NCBI GenBank assembly: GCA_947683425.1
Contig: CANTUQ010000073.1
Location: 14,179,001-14,243,000 of the forward strand
DNA length: 64,000 nt
Source of the DNA: Excoecaria cochinchinensis
Taxonomy: Eukaryota; Streptophyta; Magnoliopsida; Malpighiales; Euphorbiaceae
Reading direction: 5' to 3'
The translations under genes were made by a program, and so were the position numbers. Under the pieces are notes generated by a model. The model saw only the letters and a program-made list of their open reading frames with translations. It had not been told where the DNA came from and ran no database searches. Numbering within the stretch: position 1 is the stretch's first letter; every line of letters starts with the position of its first letter. This document shows, one piece after another, positions 53,311 to 64,000 of the stretch.

Positions 53311-54502
53311 GGCTCCTAAACGCAAAAGTTCGGCTCTTGCCTCTAGTTCATCAGGACAAACGTCCAGCCAGCCTACGGTTGATATTTCCCATGTCCCTTC
53401 ATGGGTTCCTGTCAGTCAGAAACCTGCAAACGCTCTGTTTACCAAATGCTCGTACATTCCAACGAGCTATTTGGATTTTGATCTGTTGGAAAAGCTGGGA
53501 ATAAAAAATGACGTACAGCGGATAATATATAATATTGGTTAGGAGCGGCTATTTGCGATTAACGAGAAAGTCTATCCGGGGTTGACAAGGGATTTCGTGT
53601 CAACTGTGCAATGTCGGATCAGCCGCGATCCCTCTCAAGATCCCGGAAGGGTAACTTTTTTTCTGGAGGGTACAAAGTATGAGCGCACTTTTGCCGACTT
53701 TTCTGAAATGCTAGGTTTTCCTGCCCTCGCTCCAGACTGTTTTGCGGATTATGACAAGGATGCCGCCTGGGCAATCATTCGAGATTCTGTGACAGCCACA
53801 CAATATGTATCGAGCCGGACAAAGGCCCACCATCTTGATACTCATGCCATGCGGATCCTCCATCGATTTTTCTCACTATCTTTCCTGAGTCATGTGGACT
53901 CACCAGGGCAGGTTAATTTACTAGAAGCATTATTTCTCGCTTGTATGGTGCGGGGTGTGCAAATTAATGGGGCACCCCATCTGTGGCATAAGTTGGAAGA
54001 GATGTAATGGCACCCCAAGAAGGTGAAGAAGATTGCTTTGGGTGGGTTGGTCACAGTAATTACTAAGGCTATGCATCACCCCTTGAGGAGACCCAAGCCA
54101 CTTTCCTCCACTGCGACTATTGATAAGAAGCTGTTGAAGAACATGAAAGTCGTAGTGGACGACGCGAAGACTGGACATGGATACAGATTGAATACCCGCG
54201 TCGAGTATCTTCAGGGAGTCCAGCGGGGTCTAGGAGGCTTGCCCTATGAGCACGAGGACGATCCGGAGGCACCTCTAGCACCAGAGCCTGTGCAATTATC
54301 ATCGCAGCAGTACGACGCTCTGATGGCTCGCATGGACATCATCGCTGCGTCAGTGGATACCCTTGCCACATCTGTGGGCACCATCTCAGCATCTCAGGCA
54401 GACATGCAGTCCCAGATGGACAAGCTGATCCAGGGATTTTCTACCTGGTCTGCACGGGCTGATGCCCATTTCCCACCGCCACCATCACCTCCAAAGATAT
54501 GA
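53310..54502 (+). pseudogene. E6 third ORF, Athila env-like (ORF1-family)
   Basis: One frame from the splice acceptor to TGA at 54500, broken by TAG 53540 and TAA 54005. The N-terminus is basic and Ser-rich (APKRKSSALASSSSGQ). The middle resembles the Athila third-ORF family: RVTFFLEGTKYERTFADFSE, HAMRILHRFFSLSFL, LEALFLACMVRGVQINGAPH. The C-terminus has heptad-like ALMARMDIIAASVDTLATSV and a Pro-rich end. No strong transmembrane segment or signal peptide is visible, so an envelope role is by family position only. Both stops are single-codon lesions. Confidence 0.8.
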
Positions 54503-56197
54503 CCAAGGAGACCTATTATCTTTTTGTTTATTTTTATTTGGATTTTCATATTAACTATGTTTTGTAATTATTTTTAACTTGCTGGGGACAGCAAGGTATT
54601 AAGTGGGGGGTAGGATGACTAACTCCAACAGCTTAATATGTAAATAATTATTTCATTTTCTTTATGTTTTTGCATGTTTGATGTTTTATCTTAATTATAT
54701 TTGCATATTTTATTGAGTTTAGGTGATTTGAATACTTAATTGTGGTTGTGAGAATTTTTCCTATCTTAGTTTAGCTTGCCTCTAGTTATTCCTGTTGTGA
54801 ATGTTTTGAACTTTAAGTTGTGAATGGAATTTCTTAAATATCAATCTTAGCAAACGAGTACTTGGAAGTTTTAGAAGCAAATTGAATCTCAATCGGTCAT
54901 ATATCTTATGATTTCCAATCTTTTATGCACTATAGGCTTGTTTGTAAAAATTTGAAAAAAATCCAGTGCGTAAGAGTTTTTGAGTGAAGGAATGGTAGGA
55001 TAATTAGAACCTTCCTCATCACCCTTCGAATCATGATAACAACTTAAACAAGTTTAGGACGTGATTAAGGCAATTTATTTCTTTGATAACCACTTTTAAA
55101 TAGCTTTAGACCTACCTGTTTATGTTATTTCCATTGCTAGTCCCATTGAGCTGATTTAGTCTGCTAAAAGCGTACTAGGGAATTTTCTTGTTACACTATT
55201 ATTTTACCATTTAGCCTAAATGCCTTTGCCTACCCGTTTCTAAGAATTGGCCACTCTAGGATTGGGTTAGAATATCATTGAAAGTTGAATAAGGGTATCT
55301 ATTGTTGCAATAGTGGAAGTGTGAGAAGAATTGTTGAATTTTGTGGGTATTAATTAGTATGGTGTTAAACTTTCCCTCATTAGAAAAAAATGGGTATAAG
55401 AAATTCTAGACTTTGGGTACCCCAGAGAAAAATCATGAAAAAAAAAAGAGAAAGAAAAAAAAATGAAAAAAAAATGAAAATTTAATGAGTTTTGTTGTTT
55501 TTTTTAGTCAATTTTGATGTATTGAATATAGAAAAATTCAAGTGTGGGGTACCTTTGAGTAGAAAAAGACATACTCATATTTACGGAATTGAGTTTAGAA
55601 GTGAATAAAGAGGGAAGTTCATCACCTTGTTGTTTTGAGTTTGATGCATATTATGTATGGGGAAGTTTAGACAACATTGGAAATTATGGGTGAATTGAAG
55701 GTAGGATCTGGACAATCTTGTTCAGTTTTGGGTAGTTGAAACTTGAGGTAGAGTGGCTAATTCTTTGTTTGAATTCTTTAACTTTTCTTGTTAGCCAATA
55801 CCTTAACCTAACATTATAACACTGGAATAAGTCCTTTTGATTCTGTTCTTGATTTGAGTTGTTTAAGTGGAGATGACCCTTGTGGTTCCGGTGCTAAAGG
55901 AGAGGCGTATGATTTTCCTGAGTTTTAAGCGCGAAACCTGTATGTAAATCGTTTGCATATTTAATTTCTTTGCTCAAATTGCTGGAATGCATTGGTTGTT
56001 TTGTTTTGAAAAGAGAGAATTTGTTTTGAGCCTAGCACACACACACGTGAAATTACTTGATATAAATTGAGTTGAGGATTTGTAACTAAGACCCTTCTAC
56101 TTGGTGCTATAATTATTGTTAAGTTTTCGTATTCTGAGTTAGAGTTTGAAATTTCAGGAATGTGGATAATTCGTTTACTCGAGGACGAGCAAAGTCT
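54503..56197 (+). other. E6 3' untranslated region with PPT-like repeats
   Basis: About 1.7 kb, no gene. It carries PPT-like words AAGTGGGGGGTAGG (54601-54614) and AAGTGTGGGGTAC (55540-55552), close to the true PPT at 56198. An A-rich stretch with GAAAAAAAAATG words lies at 55436-55480. Confidence 0.75.
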
Positions 56198-56211
56198 AAG
56201 TGTGGGGTATT
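56198..56211 (+). other. E6 polypurine tract
   Basis: AAGTGTGGGGTATT immediately before the 3' LTR; preceded by CGAGGACGAGCAAAG, a usual Athila context. Confidence 0.9.
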
Positions 56212-57995
56212 TGATAACTTCAATTTAGTATTTAGATTTGGTAGTGTTTTCGTATGATTTATGGTGTTTAGTAGTGTTTATTGTCGTGATATGCTCGTTT
56301 TAGATTAATTATGTCAATGTTAATGAAATTAGAGTTTTTATGTAATTTTTGTTAGTTTTTTTTGATTAAGTTTAATTTGTGTGCAGAATTTTTAGGTACC
56401 TCACGGTGGTGATGACTTTGGTCACCACCGTGACATACAAAGGAGTTAAAAGCAGAATGCAGGAGTAACATAGGTCACGGTGGTAACCAAAGTCCTCACC
56501 ACCGTGACATGTGTATCCATTGGGCAGAATGCAGACCTGTTATGGGTCACGGTGGTAACCAATGTTATCACCACCGTGACATAGTTCGCAACAAGACAGA
56601 ATCAAGTAAGAAGTTACCTCACGGTGGCAAGGTAATGTGGTTACCACCGTGACATAGGAAATTCCTGGACAGAAGCAAAAAGTTGAGCATGTCACGGTGG
56701 CAACCTATCTTGGTTACCACCGTGACCCCCGATCCCACACGCAATCCAGATTTATCTCCTCAACACCTCACGGTGCCAACCAATCTGGTTACCACCGTGA
56801 CCCATAGCGATTTAAAAAGAGAAGTTTCTGATTTTGAGTGGCGGCTGCTAGTTTTGAATCTATTTTCAAGTTAGGGTTTTGGAGATAGACTTTTGGGGAT
56901 AGTTTTTGAGTTGTTCTTAATTAAGATTTCGGATTTTATCTTGAGATTGGATTTGCAATTCAAGAGTTTTTACATTAGAAATACCTAATTTTAGTTTCAA
57001 GAGGAGTTTTTACATTCAGAGAATTTCCAGATTTTCTCCATTGAAGATTTAAAGAAGGAGATTGAGAAACTAAGGGTTCAACGGGATTTACACCTCAATG
57101 AATTTCTGGGTTTATTCTTTCCTCTTTCCTTTTGATTTTGTGATGGGTTGTGAGTAGTTTTTTAGTTGTTTGGGGATCTCTGAATCCCCTACCCATGATG
57201 TGAATTCTAAACATCGTTGAATTTAAATATGATTGAATGGTTTATTTCACTGGTATTTATTATTGATTTATGGAATTTATTTTATCAAGTTAATTTCCAG
57301 TTTTGATGAATGATTTATTTCATTATCTTTGTTTGTTATTGAGTTGTATGGATTGAATACCATGGTTATCTATATTCCGTTTTTATCATTCTTGCTGTGT
57401 CTTTTGGACGACTCCGATTGGGAATCTAGAAGTGCAGGATTTTGTGATTTAAGACTAGAATGGTGAGTGGGATAATTAAGTTTTAGGTTATTTGACTCCG
57501 TATTGGGAAAATAAACTAAACTTAGGATTTTAGACCCGTGCATAGGCTGATTATGTGGCTGACTCCGGTTTGGGATTCATATAATTAGAGTGGCTGACTC
57601 CGTTTGGGAAGCCTAGGTTAAGAGGGTTATCCCGAATTCTTTCATAAATAATTCTTAGATTAATTTTATTCATATCTGGGTATAGGGAGGACGAGTGAAC
57701 CTGAGCAACGTTTGCTAATTTTGAATTCTTATCTTGTTAATTTTTTCGTCATTTAGTTTATTGCAATTGTTGCTGTCAATTTAATTTGATTGTTTCTATT
57801 TACTTATTTTGGTTATTTAGATTCTTTGTTTTTAATCAGTAGTTAATTCAATAAATTCAAACAATTGGGAATTCTTTAGCATACATTTGATTTTCATTAC
57901 TTGCGCACACAGTCTCTTGGGTACGATAACTCGGAGTCTTAAAAATACTCCATTATATTACTTGTCGATTCAGTACACTTGCTGAGGTCGCGTCA
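56212..57995 (+). repeat. E6 3' LTR
   Basis: 1,784 bp, the partner of 44313-46092, ending TGAGGTCGCGTCA. Its palindrome array lies at 56400-56804 with units near 56400, 56474, 56545, 56618, 56691 and 56767. Two left arms that are changed in the 5' LTR read CACGGTGG here, and the last has CACGGTGCC. Confidence 0.93.
56400..56804. repeat. Palindrome array in E6 3' LTR (6 units)
   Basis: As 44502-44905. The second unit is GTCACGGTGGTAACC on the left (CACGCTGG in the 5' LTR), so its hairpin is fully paired on that side; the sixth is CTCACGGTGCCAACC. Confidence 0.92.
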
Positions 57996-58500
57996 GGCTT
58001 TATATGGTTATAAGTACATAAATATATGGAGATCTATATGCATGTGTATATGATATATAAAATGAGCAAAGAACATTATAACGTTATGGCATGGGAGCTT
58101 ACAAACATAAGTATACATGCATATTCATATGCATTACATTCAAATACTATACTGTGAACATGTGTGTATGGGAAGTGTTTTATGAGATACATCAGGCTGA
58201 ATACATGTATATGTATACATTACATGTATAATGAATATGTAAATTTAAGTGCATGTGGATATGAACCTAAGGAGCCATGATAAATTGTGTATTATGTTCC
58301 TTGATATGAAAAATTATTTTGTGAATTCCGAGCATGATTTATTTTGAGTAAAGCAATGTGTATATATATGCTTATGTACAATTAATGATATATATAAGTT
58401 CTTTATATATATGATGGGATAATGTTATATTCTTAAATATTATTATAAACTGTATGCTTGGAGGACGACTACTGTGAGTGATCATTTAAAGTTAAGTGTT

Positions 58501-58545
58501 CCCCACTAAACTTTATACTTAGCACGAGTGTTTATCCATGTAGAT
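58501..58545 (+). other. Decayed double hairpin in family C LTR
   Basis: CCCCACTAAAC...ACTTAGCACGAGTG...ATCCATGTAG. Stem 1 keeps CTAA/TTAG; stem 2 has lost most pairing. Confidence 0.6.
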
Positions 58546-58762
58546 ACAAGTGATAAGGGTGCGTGTAGGGAAAATCTACATAAGTCAAGGCCAACATAGG
58601 ATTAGAAGGAGGATCTTTATATAGGTTCTTTTTGTTGTGAACAAATGTAATAGTCATTTTGCTAAATGAATTAGTGTATGTAAATGTACTTGTAATTATT
58701 TTTGTATTGTAAAAGGAAAATATAAATATTCTGTAATTGTATGGACTTCTATAAGATGGACT

Positions 58763-58946
<184 letters not shown>

Positions 58947-59132
58947 TGTTAAAGAATGAAAATATTTTTTTTATTTTAAGTGATATGTACAGTATGGAAT
59001 ATCTTATATTTAAGAATAGGAATAGTTCTAGAAGTTGTTATAGGTATCTTATTACTATCATGCGACGCTCCACTACAGGCAGTCCTATAGTACGTGATAA
59101 GTTTTATAGGATACCTATAGGGGGTGTTACAG

Positions 59133-60054
59133 TAGAAGCCCTCTAAGGGTGCTTTCTGCGTAGAAGCCAAACATAAGTCTTTAGAACCCTAGTCTGTTCA
59201 TTACCTTCTTAGTGTATGACCTAATAGATTCATATTATGTTGGCAGCAGATCCAATCTCATTATAGGCCCATAAGTCATAAGTGGCCTCTAACAAGACAT
59301 TATGACTATCCAAATAATATGAATATTGATAGTCCGATTTTAATCTAACCAATAGTACATGTTATAATCCTTTTATTACACGATATCTTGTTTTAACATA
59401 AGTCATGGTCCATGTCAAACTTATATTGTTCAAACATAAAAAAAAAAATTTCGATCACTAAGTAGACTGATAAATTCAAATGACATTAATCGCAATATTA
59501 ATTCATTTGAGCACTGCTATGCATTTCTCAGTCCTACTTATCAAGGGGCCCAATAGATATCTCTCTCATAAGAAAGGGACAAATTCCATCTTGATTATTC
59601 ACTTTCCTCTGCATTATTCTCATTATACCCAATCATAACCTTTATAATTATCCTATCAAAGATAATGTTTAATTATGTCAAAGTATGATGTTTTTTATGT
59701 ATGAAACTGTGATAATCTCAGATCTAAAGATCCAATAACATAACTATTATGAGATCACTTATAACACTAACCCATGTAGTGATCTTATAGCAGGTATATC
59801 TAGTACCTGCAAGTTTGGTTTATATCACCATATATAATCATCTCATAATTATCAATCAAACACATACTAGTCCTTTATGCCCTTTAATGATAAATGACTA
59901 TGGATAATTAGAATAACATTAAATAGTTATTCATTAACATTACAATAATGTAACATTCCAACAATATATTAGTGTGACAAAAACCCTTTTTATAAATGAA
60001 AATATGACATTACATTAAGATCCAAATATTTGGCCTAGGGCATAACCACTAACA
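59133..60054 (-). mobile_element. Second Copia-type LTR fragment
   Basis: From about 59195 this matches 14100-14181 joined to 39797-40577 (CTAACAAGACATTATGACTA, ATATCTCTCTCATAAGA, CCTAGGGCATAACCACTAACA). It shows the uninterrupted form of the E2 target. The first 60 bp (GTAGAAGCCCTCTAAGGG...) are unassigned. Its own beginning is truncated at the family C LTR end. Confidence 0.72.
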
Positions 60055-60750
60055 TCCACTTCATTCTCACCCATCTGAACAAGCTCAAGTTCAATCATAT
60101 AAATCTTTCTTGCTTTATATTTTAACTGGATCTCTTTTTATTATTGATTACTTGTCATTTCTATGTAGACCCCTCTAAGTTGGTAGGGAATGTCTCGAGT
60201 TGGCCATTGGCCATGTATTCTTCAATCAAAAGGGCCCTATTTGCAAGTGTTGGTTTTTGGGTGAACGTCTTCTTAATTGGACCACTAGTCGTTTAGGTAA
60301 TCTAGTCCTAGAGGATCCTACAGAATCTATGATGAATGCCCTCATTCTTCCTCTTGATCTGTTGGATAAAGCTAGAGATGGGACCTTTTCTCAAATGCTT
60401 CTTAATAGGGATGCCTTTTATGGTGATTTTGTGGCCATGCAGTTACTAACCTATATGAGAGTTGGAGAGGCCGCTTTCATTCCTCTGGTACACCTTTCTT
60501 ACATTTTCCTCATTATTTTGTAGGTGCTTACTTTATATTCTTATCGTAGGTTGCTCAAAAGAAATGGAAAAGGATTATTGGCTCCTTTTCAAAGGATCTT
60601 GAGTCTAATGACCTTCCACCTAGTGAGTTTGCACAAGGAATTGTTAAAGATTGGAGCATGAAGTTGGACAAATACTTCATCTTTTATTCTTATGATCCAT
60701 TATGAGATGGCCTCCGTTCCACCAATTGACTTAACCTTCGCTCCTTCTAA
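60055..60750 (+). pseudogene. Unrecognised spliced gene fragment
   Basis: A frame from about 60200 reads VLEDPTESMMNALILPLDLL, ARDGTFSQMLLNRDAFYGDF and MQLLTYMRVGEAAFIPL. A donor CCTCTG|GTACAC (60487/60488) and acceptor ATCGTAG|GTTGC (60549/60550) would excise 62 nt in phase 0. The next exon reads VAQKKWKRIIGSFSKDLESN and FAQGIVKDWSMKLDKYF, then a stop near 60704. The composition looks like a real protein, but I do not know the family. It could be a captured host exon pair or an uncommon transposon gene. Confidence 0.45.
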
Positions 60751-61111
60751 TTAAGGGTGTGCATCGATTGGGTTCAGATCAAACCCGAACCAACTCGACC
60801 AACTCAAAACTTGAACAAAGGCGACATATCTAAACTGAATCGACCCTAACTATAGAATAGGCCTCGAACCGAACAGCCCTATTAAACCCGAACAATATAC
60901 ATAAAATAAGGAGTATTCTTTGAAAAACATACAGAAATCGAAAAACCAATATTTAAAACTAGCAATCACTATATATAGAATAACAATATAAATTTGGAAA
61001 AAAAAATTATAAACCAATATTCTTGGAAAAAATCAATATATATAAACTAGCAAGCAACAAAAAATCTGGCATTAATAAAGGGAAATAGAAAAGCCAAATC
61101 CGAAAAAGAAC
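60751..61111. other. Possible small non-autonomous element end; otherwise no feature
   Basis: TAAGGGTGTGCATCGATTGG followed by CCCGAACC/CTCGACC words looks like the terminal motif of small hAT-like or related elements common in plants. No partner end was found. The rest is AT-rich with no gene. Confidence 0.3.
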
Positions 61112-61412
61112 ATGTAACACCCTTATACACCCTAGGAGGATAAGAGAGTAAAACACTTTTAGAACAACGTTGCCTAATAGTAAACCATGTTTTAATCAAT
61201 TTAAAACAATATAATGCAACATTTATAAATTCCTTTATAATATGGTTATATACGTGTTTTTGCCCCATTTGAAATTATTTTTGCCAAACTTAACAATCCA
61301 GTTCTAATACTGTATAATTTTACATATAATATAAAAGTCCTTTACAAACGTTCTGCTACACTATATTTTAAACAAGCATCTATCCATTTATATATACAAT
61401 ACTTTACGCTAC
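61112..61412 (-). mobile_element. Tekay-like LTR terminus fragment
   Basis: Starts TGTAACACCCTTATACACCC, the complement of the GGGTGTTACA LTR end seen in E1 and families B-D. About 300 bp remain before the next LTR begins at 61413, which probably inserted into it. Confidence 0.55.
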
Positions 61413-64000
61413 TGTAATGGCCCAAATAACAGGTAAGTAGTAATCAGTGAAATCTGTAAAGTATGTAGTATGAATTTCAGGTAAAAATATCAGTATTTGA
61501 GTCCTAAAAGACAGAAGAGCAGAAAAGTTAAACGTACTCGGGTCGGGGAAGCCCCTGATGGGTGACTTCTCGGGAACCCAGAACTGAAAAATATTTTATT
61601 GGACTATTGGAAAGTACAAGTTATAAAGAGCCTATTTATATAATTTGGAGTGAAAATGAGGTCAAATAGGTCCCCGAAAGTTAAATTGAAGAAAAACCTC
61701 TAGTTCGATTCAAATAGTAACTATGTTTGACCGATATTTGACTGATACTTTAAAAATAGTAAACAACCTCAGAAAAATTATCTGAAAGTATAAATGGACT
61801 CAAAATAATGTGTAAACTAGTTTGGTAGTGAAAAAGTAATTTTATGATGACACTGAAAAATGAGTGAATCGAACCGATTTAATTGAAGCGGACTGGAGAT
61901 GGACCTTAATTAAGGTGGAACAAAGGTCAAATGAGCTATTAAGAGTAAAATGGAAGTTAAGGATGAAAGGTGAACCAAATCGGTTCAACCAGTGAACTGG
62001 ACCGATCGGACCAGTTGACTTTAGTTTAACTAGTTTGACCAAGGTTTGACTGGACTCTAAATAGAGTTATAGATCTCAGAAAAATTATTTGAAAGCATGG
62101 ACTTGCTTGAAACATTATGAAAAATCAAATGATAATGAAAAATAAATTTTACGGTGAGACAGAAAATTGAGTTATCGGACTGGTAAGAAATTATCGAACC
62201 GAGAAACGGTCTCCGATTGAGCTGAAATTTTATTTAAAAGCTAAATTATATATTTTAAGAATTATGGAATTAATTTTGGGAGAAATTGAGCTTGGGAAGT
62301 AAGAGAAATTATTTTTATTTGCTTATTAGGCCTAATTTCTTAAATGGGCTTAGAATTAGGTTGGCCCAATTGGTTGGACCAAGCCCAACCCACCTTAACC
62401 ACCTATATAAACCCCTAAATATCATAAAACCCTAGAAAGCTCTCCATTTTTCTCCACCTTTCTCCATGGCCGAATGGTACTTCTCACATTTCTCTTGAAT
62501 TTTCTTCATTCCTCTCTCATGTTCCCACCAAATCCAACCTTCCCAAGTAAAATCTAGCCTCTCTTTTCCATAATAATAGACTCAAAAGTTCATTTGAAGT
62601 GGAATAAGTGGGAGAAAATAAGTGGAGTTTATGTGTCAAATTGAGGTATGTAAAGTTGATATTTTTAAATTGGTTTAAGGGTTCAAATAGGTATTTTAGG
62701 ATATGTAGATGATGTTTATGTAAATATATTGCATAAAGGGAGAATATTTATGGTGATTTCTTTGGATTGCATATTCGGCCACTTAAGGATTTCAAAGGAG
62801 ATAGTGTTGTTTGTTGGAGTAAAGGCATGAAAAGTATGCTTATGATGTGAAGAACAAGAAAATAAGGTTAGTGAATACAATATCCTCCTTTTCCATGTTA
62901 AAAGTATGATTTTTAGTTATATTTAAACATAAAGTATGTGAAAAAGGCATGCTTAATTAAATCAAACCATATAGACATGTTTAAGAAGGTTAAAAATGAT
63001 GATATGAGTGTTTAAAATGAGAAAACAAAGTTGGCATGATGAATCTCTACTTAGGCCGAATGGTATATCACATGATTTTGATGTGTTTTGATGATGTTTA
63101 GGGCATGTTTATGATGTATACATGATATTTGGCATGTGATCTATCTAATGGTATGTGTTAGAGCATGTGAAAATGTCATGATGTATGATGTATGTATGTG
63201 GCCGAATGGTTATCATGTGTAAATGTATGATTTTGATAGTTTTAATGAAAAATAATGGCATAACTATGTTATTCAACATGTAAATGACATAAATAAATGA
63301 TAAAGTTGATGAAAAGAATTGAGAGTGAAAGGTTAGTATGTAGGTCGAATGGTATACATGAGTTTTTCATGATGTATGATGATATTTATGACATGTTCAT
63401 GGTGTATACATGGTATTTGGCATGTGAATTAACTAATGGTATGTGTTAGAACATAAAAAAGTTGCATGATGTATGATGTACATGTGAGGCCGAATGGGTT
63501 ATGTATGTAAAGGTATGATTTTGATGTGTTTTAATGTGAATTAATGGCATGGCTATGTTATTTAACATGTGAATAGCCTAAATAAATGTTAAAGTTGATA
63601 AAAAAGAATTAAAGGTGGAAAGTTAGTATGTTGGTCGAATGTGTGCATGTATGTATACATGCAAACCATGATGGAATAATGAACTTTTATGACATGTGAT
63701 GGTATGATGATGGTAATCACATGAATAATGCTTGAATTGTATGAAAAAGAATGCAATAGTATGGTAAAATTCCATAAAAAGTATGTCTAGTAACTTAAAA
63801 ATGTGGAAAGTTGAATTTTGGTGCCCTTTGTAGTATTCTGGTAGTCAAGTCTAGTTCAGGATATGTTGGCTAGCTATAGAGACATAAGACCGTGGGTGTG
63901 AGCATGATGTCTCACTTTTCTGTAGGTCAATAACGGTCCTACATAACTGTATTTAAAAGTTATTTTGAAAAGTATTTAAAGACAGGGGTAGTCCCTCGAG
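61413..64000 (+). mobile_element. Tekay-like LTR (family A), running off the window
   Basis: Starts TGTAATGGCCCAAATAACAG and aligns with the minus strand of the E1 LTRs: GTCAAATAGG, GAACCGATT and GGTTCAACC clusters, ACCTATATAAACC, CTCCATGGCCGAATGG, repeated GGCCGAATGG blocks, then CTAGTTCAGGATATGTTGGC (near 63855). At least 2.59 kb. A TATATAA (62402-62408) lies in a plausible promoter position. Candidate 5-bp TSD on the left is GCTAC; the right end is outside. Confidence 0.75.

Larger units (their letters stand above)
44313..57995 (+). mobile_element. E6: Ty3 Athila-lineage retrotransposon with env-like gene
   Basis: 13,683 bp, TSD GGCTT at 44308-44312 and 57996-58000. LTRs are 44313-46092 and 56212-57995. 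The PBS is of the tRNA-Asp type used by Athila. Order: gag, protease, RT, RNase H, integrase, a palindrome array, an intron-like stretch, a third ORF of the Athila env-like class, a 1.7-kb 3' UTR, PPT. There is no chromodomain. Five stops in gag-protease, one frameshift and one stop in RNase H, and two in the third ORF make it defective. The LTRs differ at about 25 sites by eye. Confidence 0.94.

Noticed and set aside
53310..54502. Calling the Athila third ORF a true envelope glycoprotein
   Set aside because: I see no signal peptide, furin-like site or clear membrane anchor; only position and family resemblance support the name.

Overview
The window is nuclear DNA of a flowering plant, probably a eudicot, from a repeat-dense and perhaps pericentromeric region. 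It is AT-rich. Nearly all of it is LTR retrotransposons inserted into one another, with plant-type primer-binding sites, polypurine tracts and 5-bp target-site duplications (TSDs). I see no intact host gene, no rRNA or tRNA gene, and nothing prokaryotic. I cannot name the species.

Layout: (1) 1-1675 holds two truncated LTR pieces. (2) 1726-13084 is a minus-strand Ty3 chromovirus of the Tekay/Del type (E1; TSD TCACT) that has lost its reverse transcriptase and RNase H and carries a nested solo LTR (6192-8994; TSD ATGGT). (3) 13085-13442 looks like a decayed piece of an ordinary plant gene. (4) A Copia-type LTR (13443-14181 and 39797-40577) is split by a plus-strand Tekay-type element (E2, 14182-39791; TSD AGCCC). 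E2 is itself split by a young minus-strand Tat/Ogre-type element (E3, 20935-34493; TSD GGGCC), and its 3' LTR holds a solo LTR (35177-37658; TSD ACCCA). (5) 40845-42664 is the decayed right end of a CACTA DNA transposon. (6) Another Tekay-like LTR (42665-44312 and 58001-59132) is split by a plus-strand Athila-type element with an env-like third gene (E6, 44313-57995; TSD GGCTT). (7) 59133-60054 is a second Copia LTR piece, followed by an unrecognised spliced gene fragment, a short LTR terminus and a Tekay LTR that runs off the window.

E1, E2, E3 and E6 each keep a full structural frame (two LTRs, PBS, PPT, gag/pol order), but every one has nonsense codons, frameshifts or deletions, so none looks autonomous as read. 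By eye the LTR pairs of E3 differ least, those of E2 and E6 more, and those of E1 most. The nesting gives the same relative order wherever it can be tested.

Three things stand out. First, arrays of a roughly 35-nt imperfect palindrome (GTCACG ... CGTGAC), repeated about every 73 bp with a shared spacer word CATTCTG, occur in the LTRs of E2, in the LTRs of E6 and again between pol and env of E6, two unrelated lineages; a relative with about 50-bp spacing sits in the solo LTR at 35177-37658. Second, a double hairpin (CCACTAAG..CTTAGCACGG..CCGTGCAGGT) recurs at a matching place near the 3' end of five different LTR families, with base-pair-preserving changes. Third, the env-like ORF of the Athila element appears to get its start codon by splicing.
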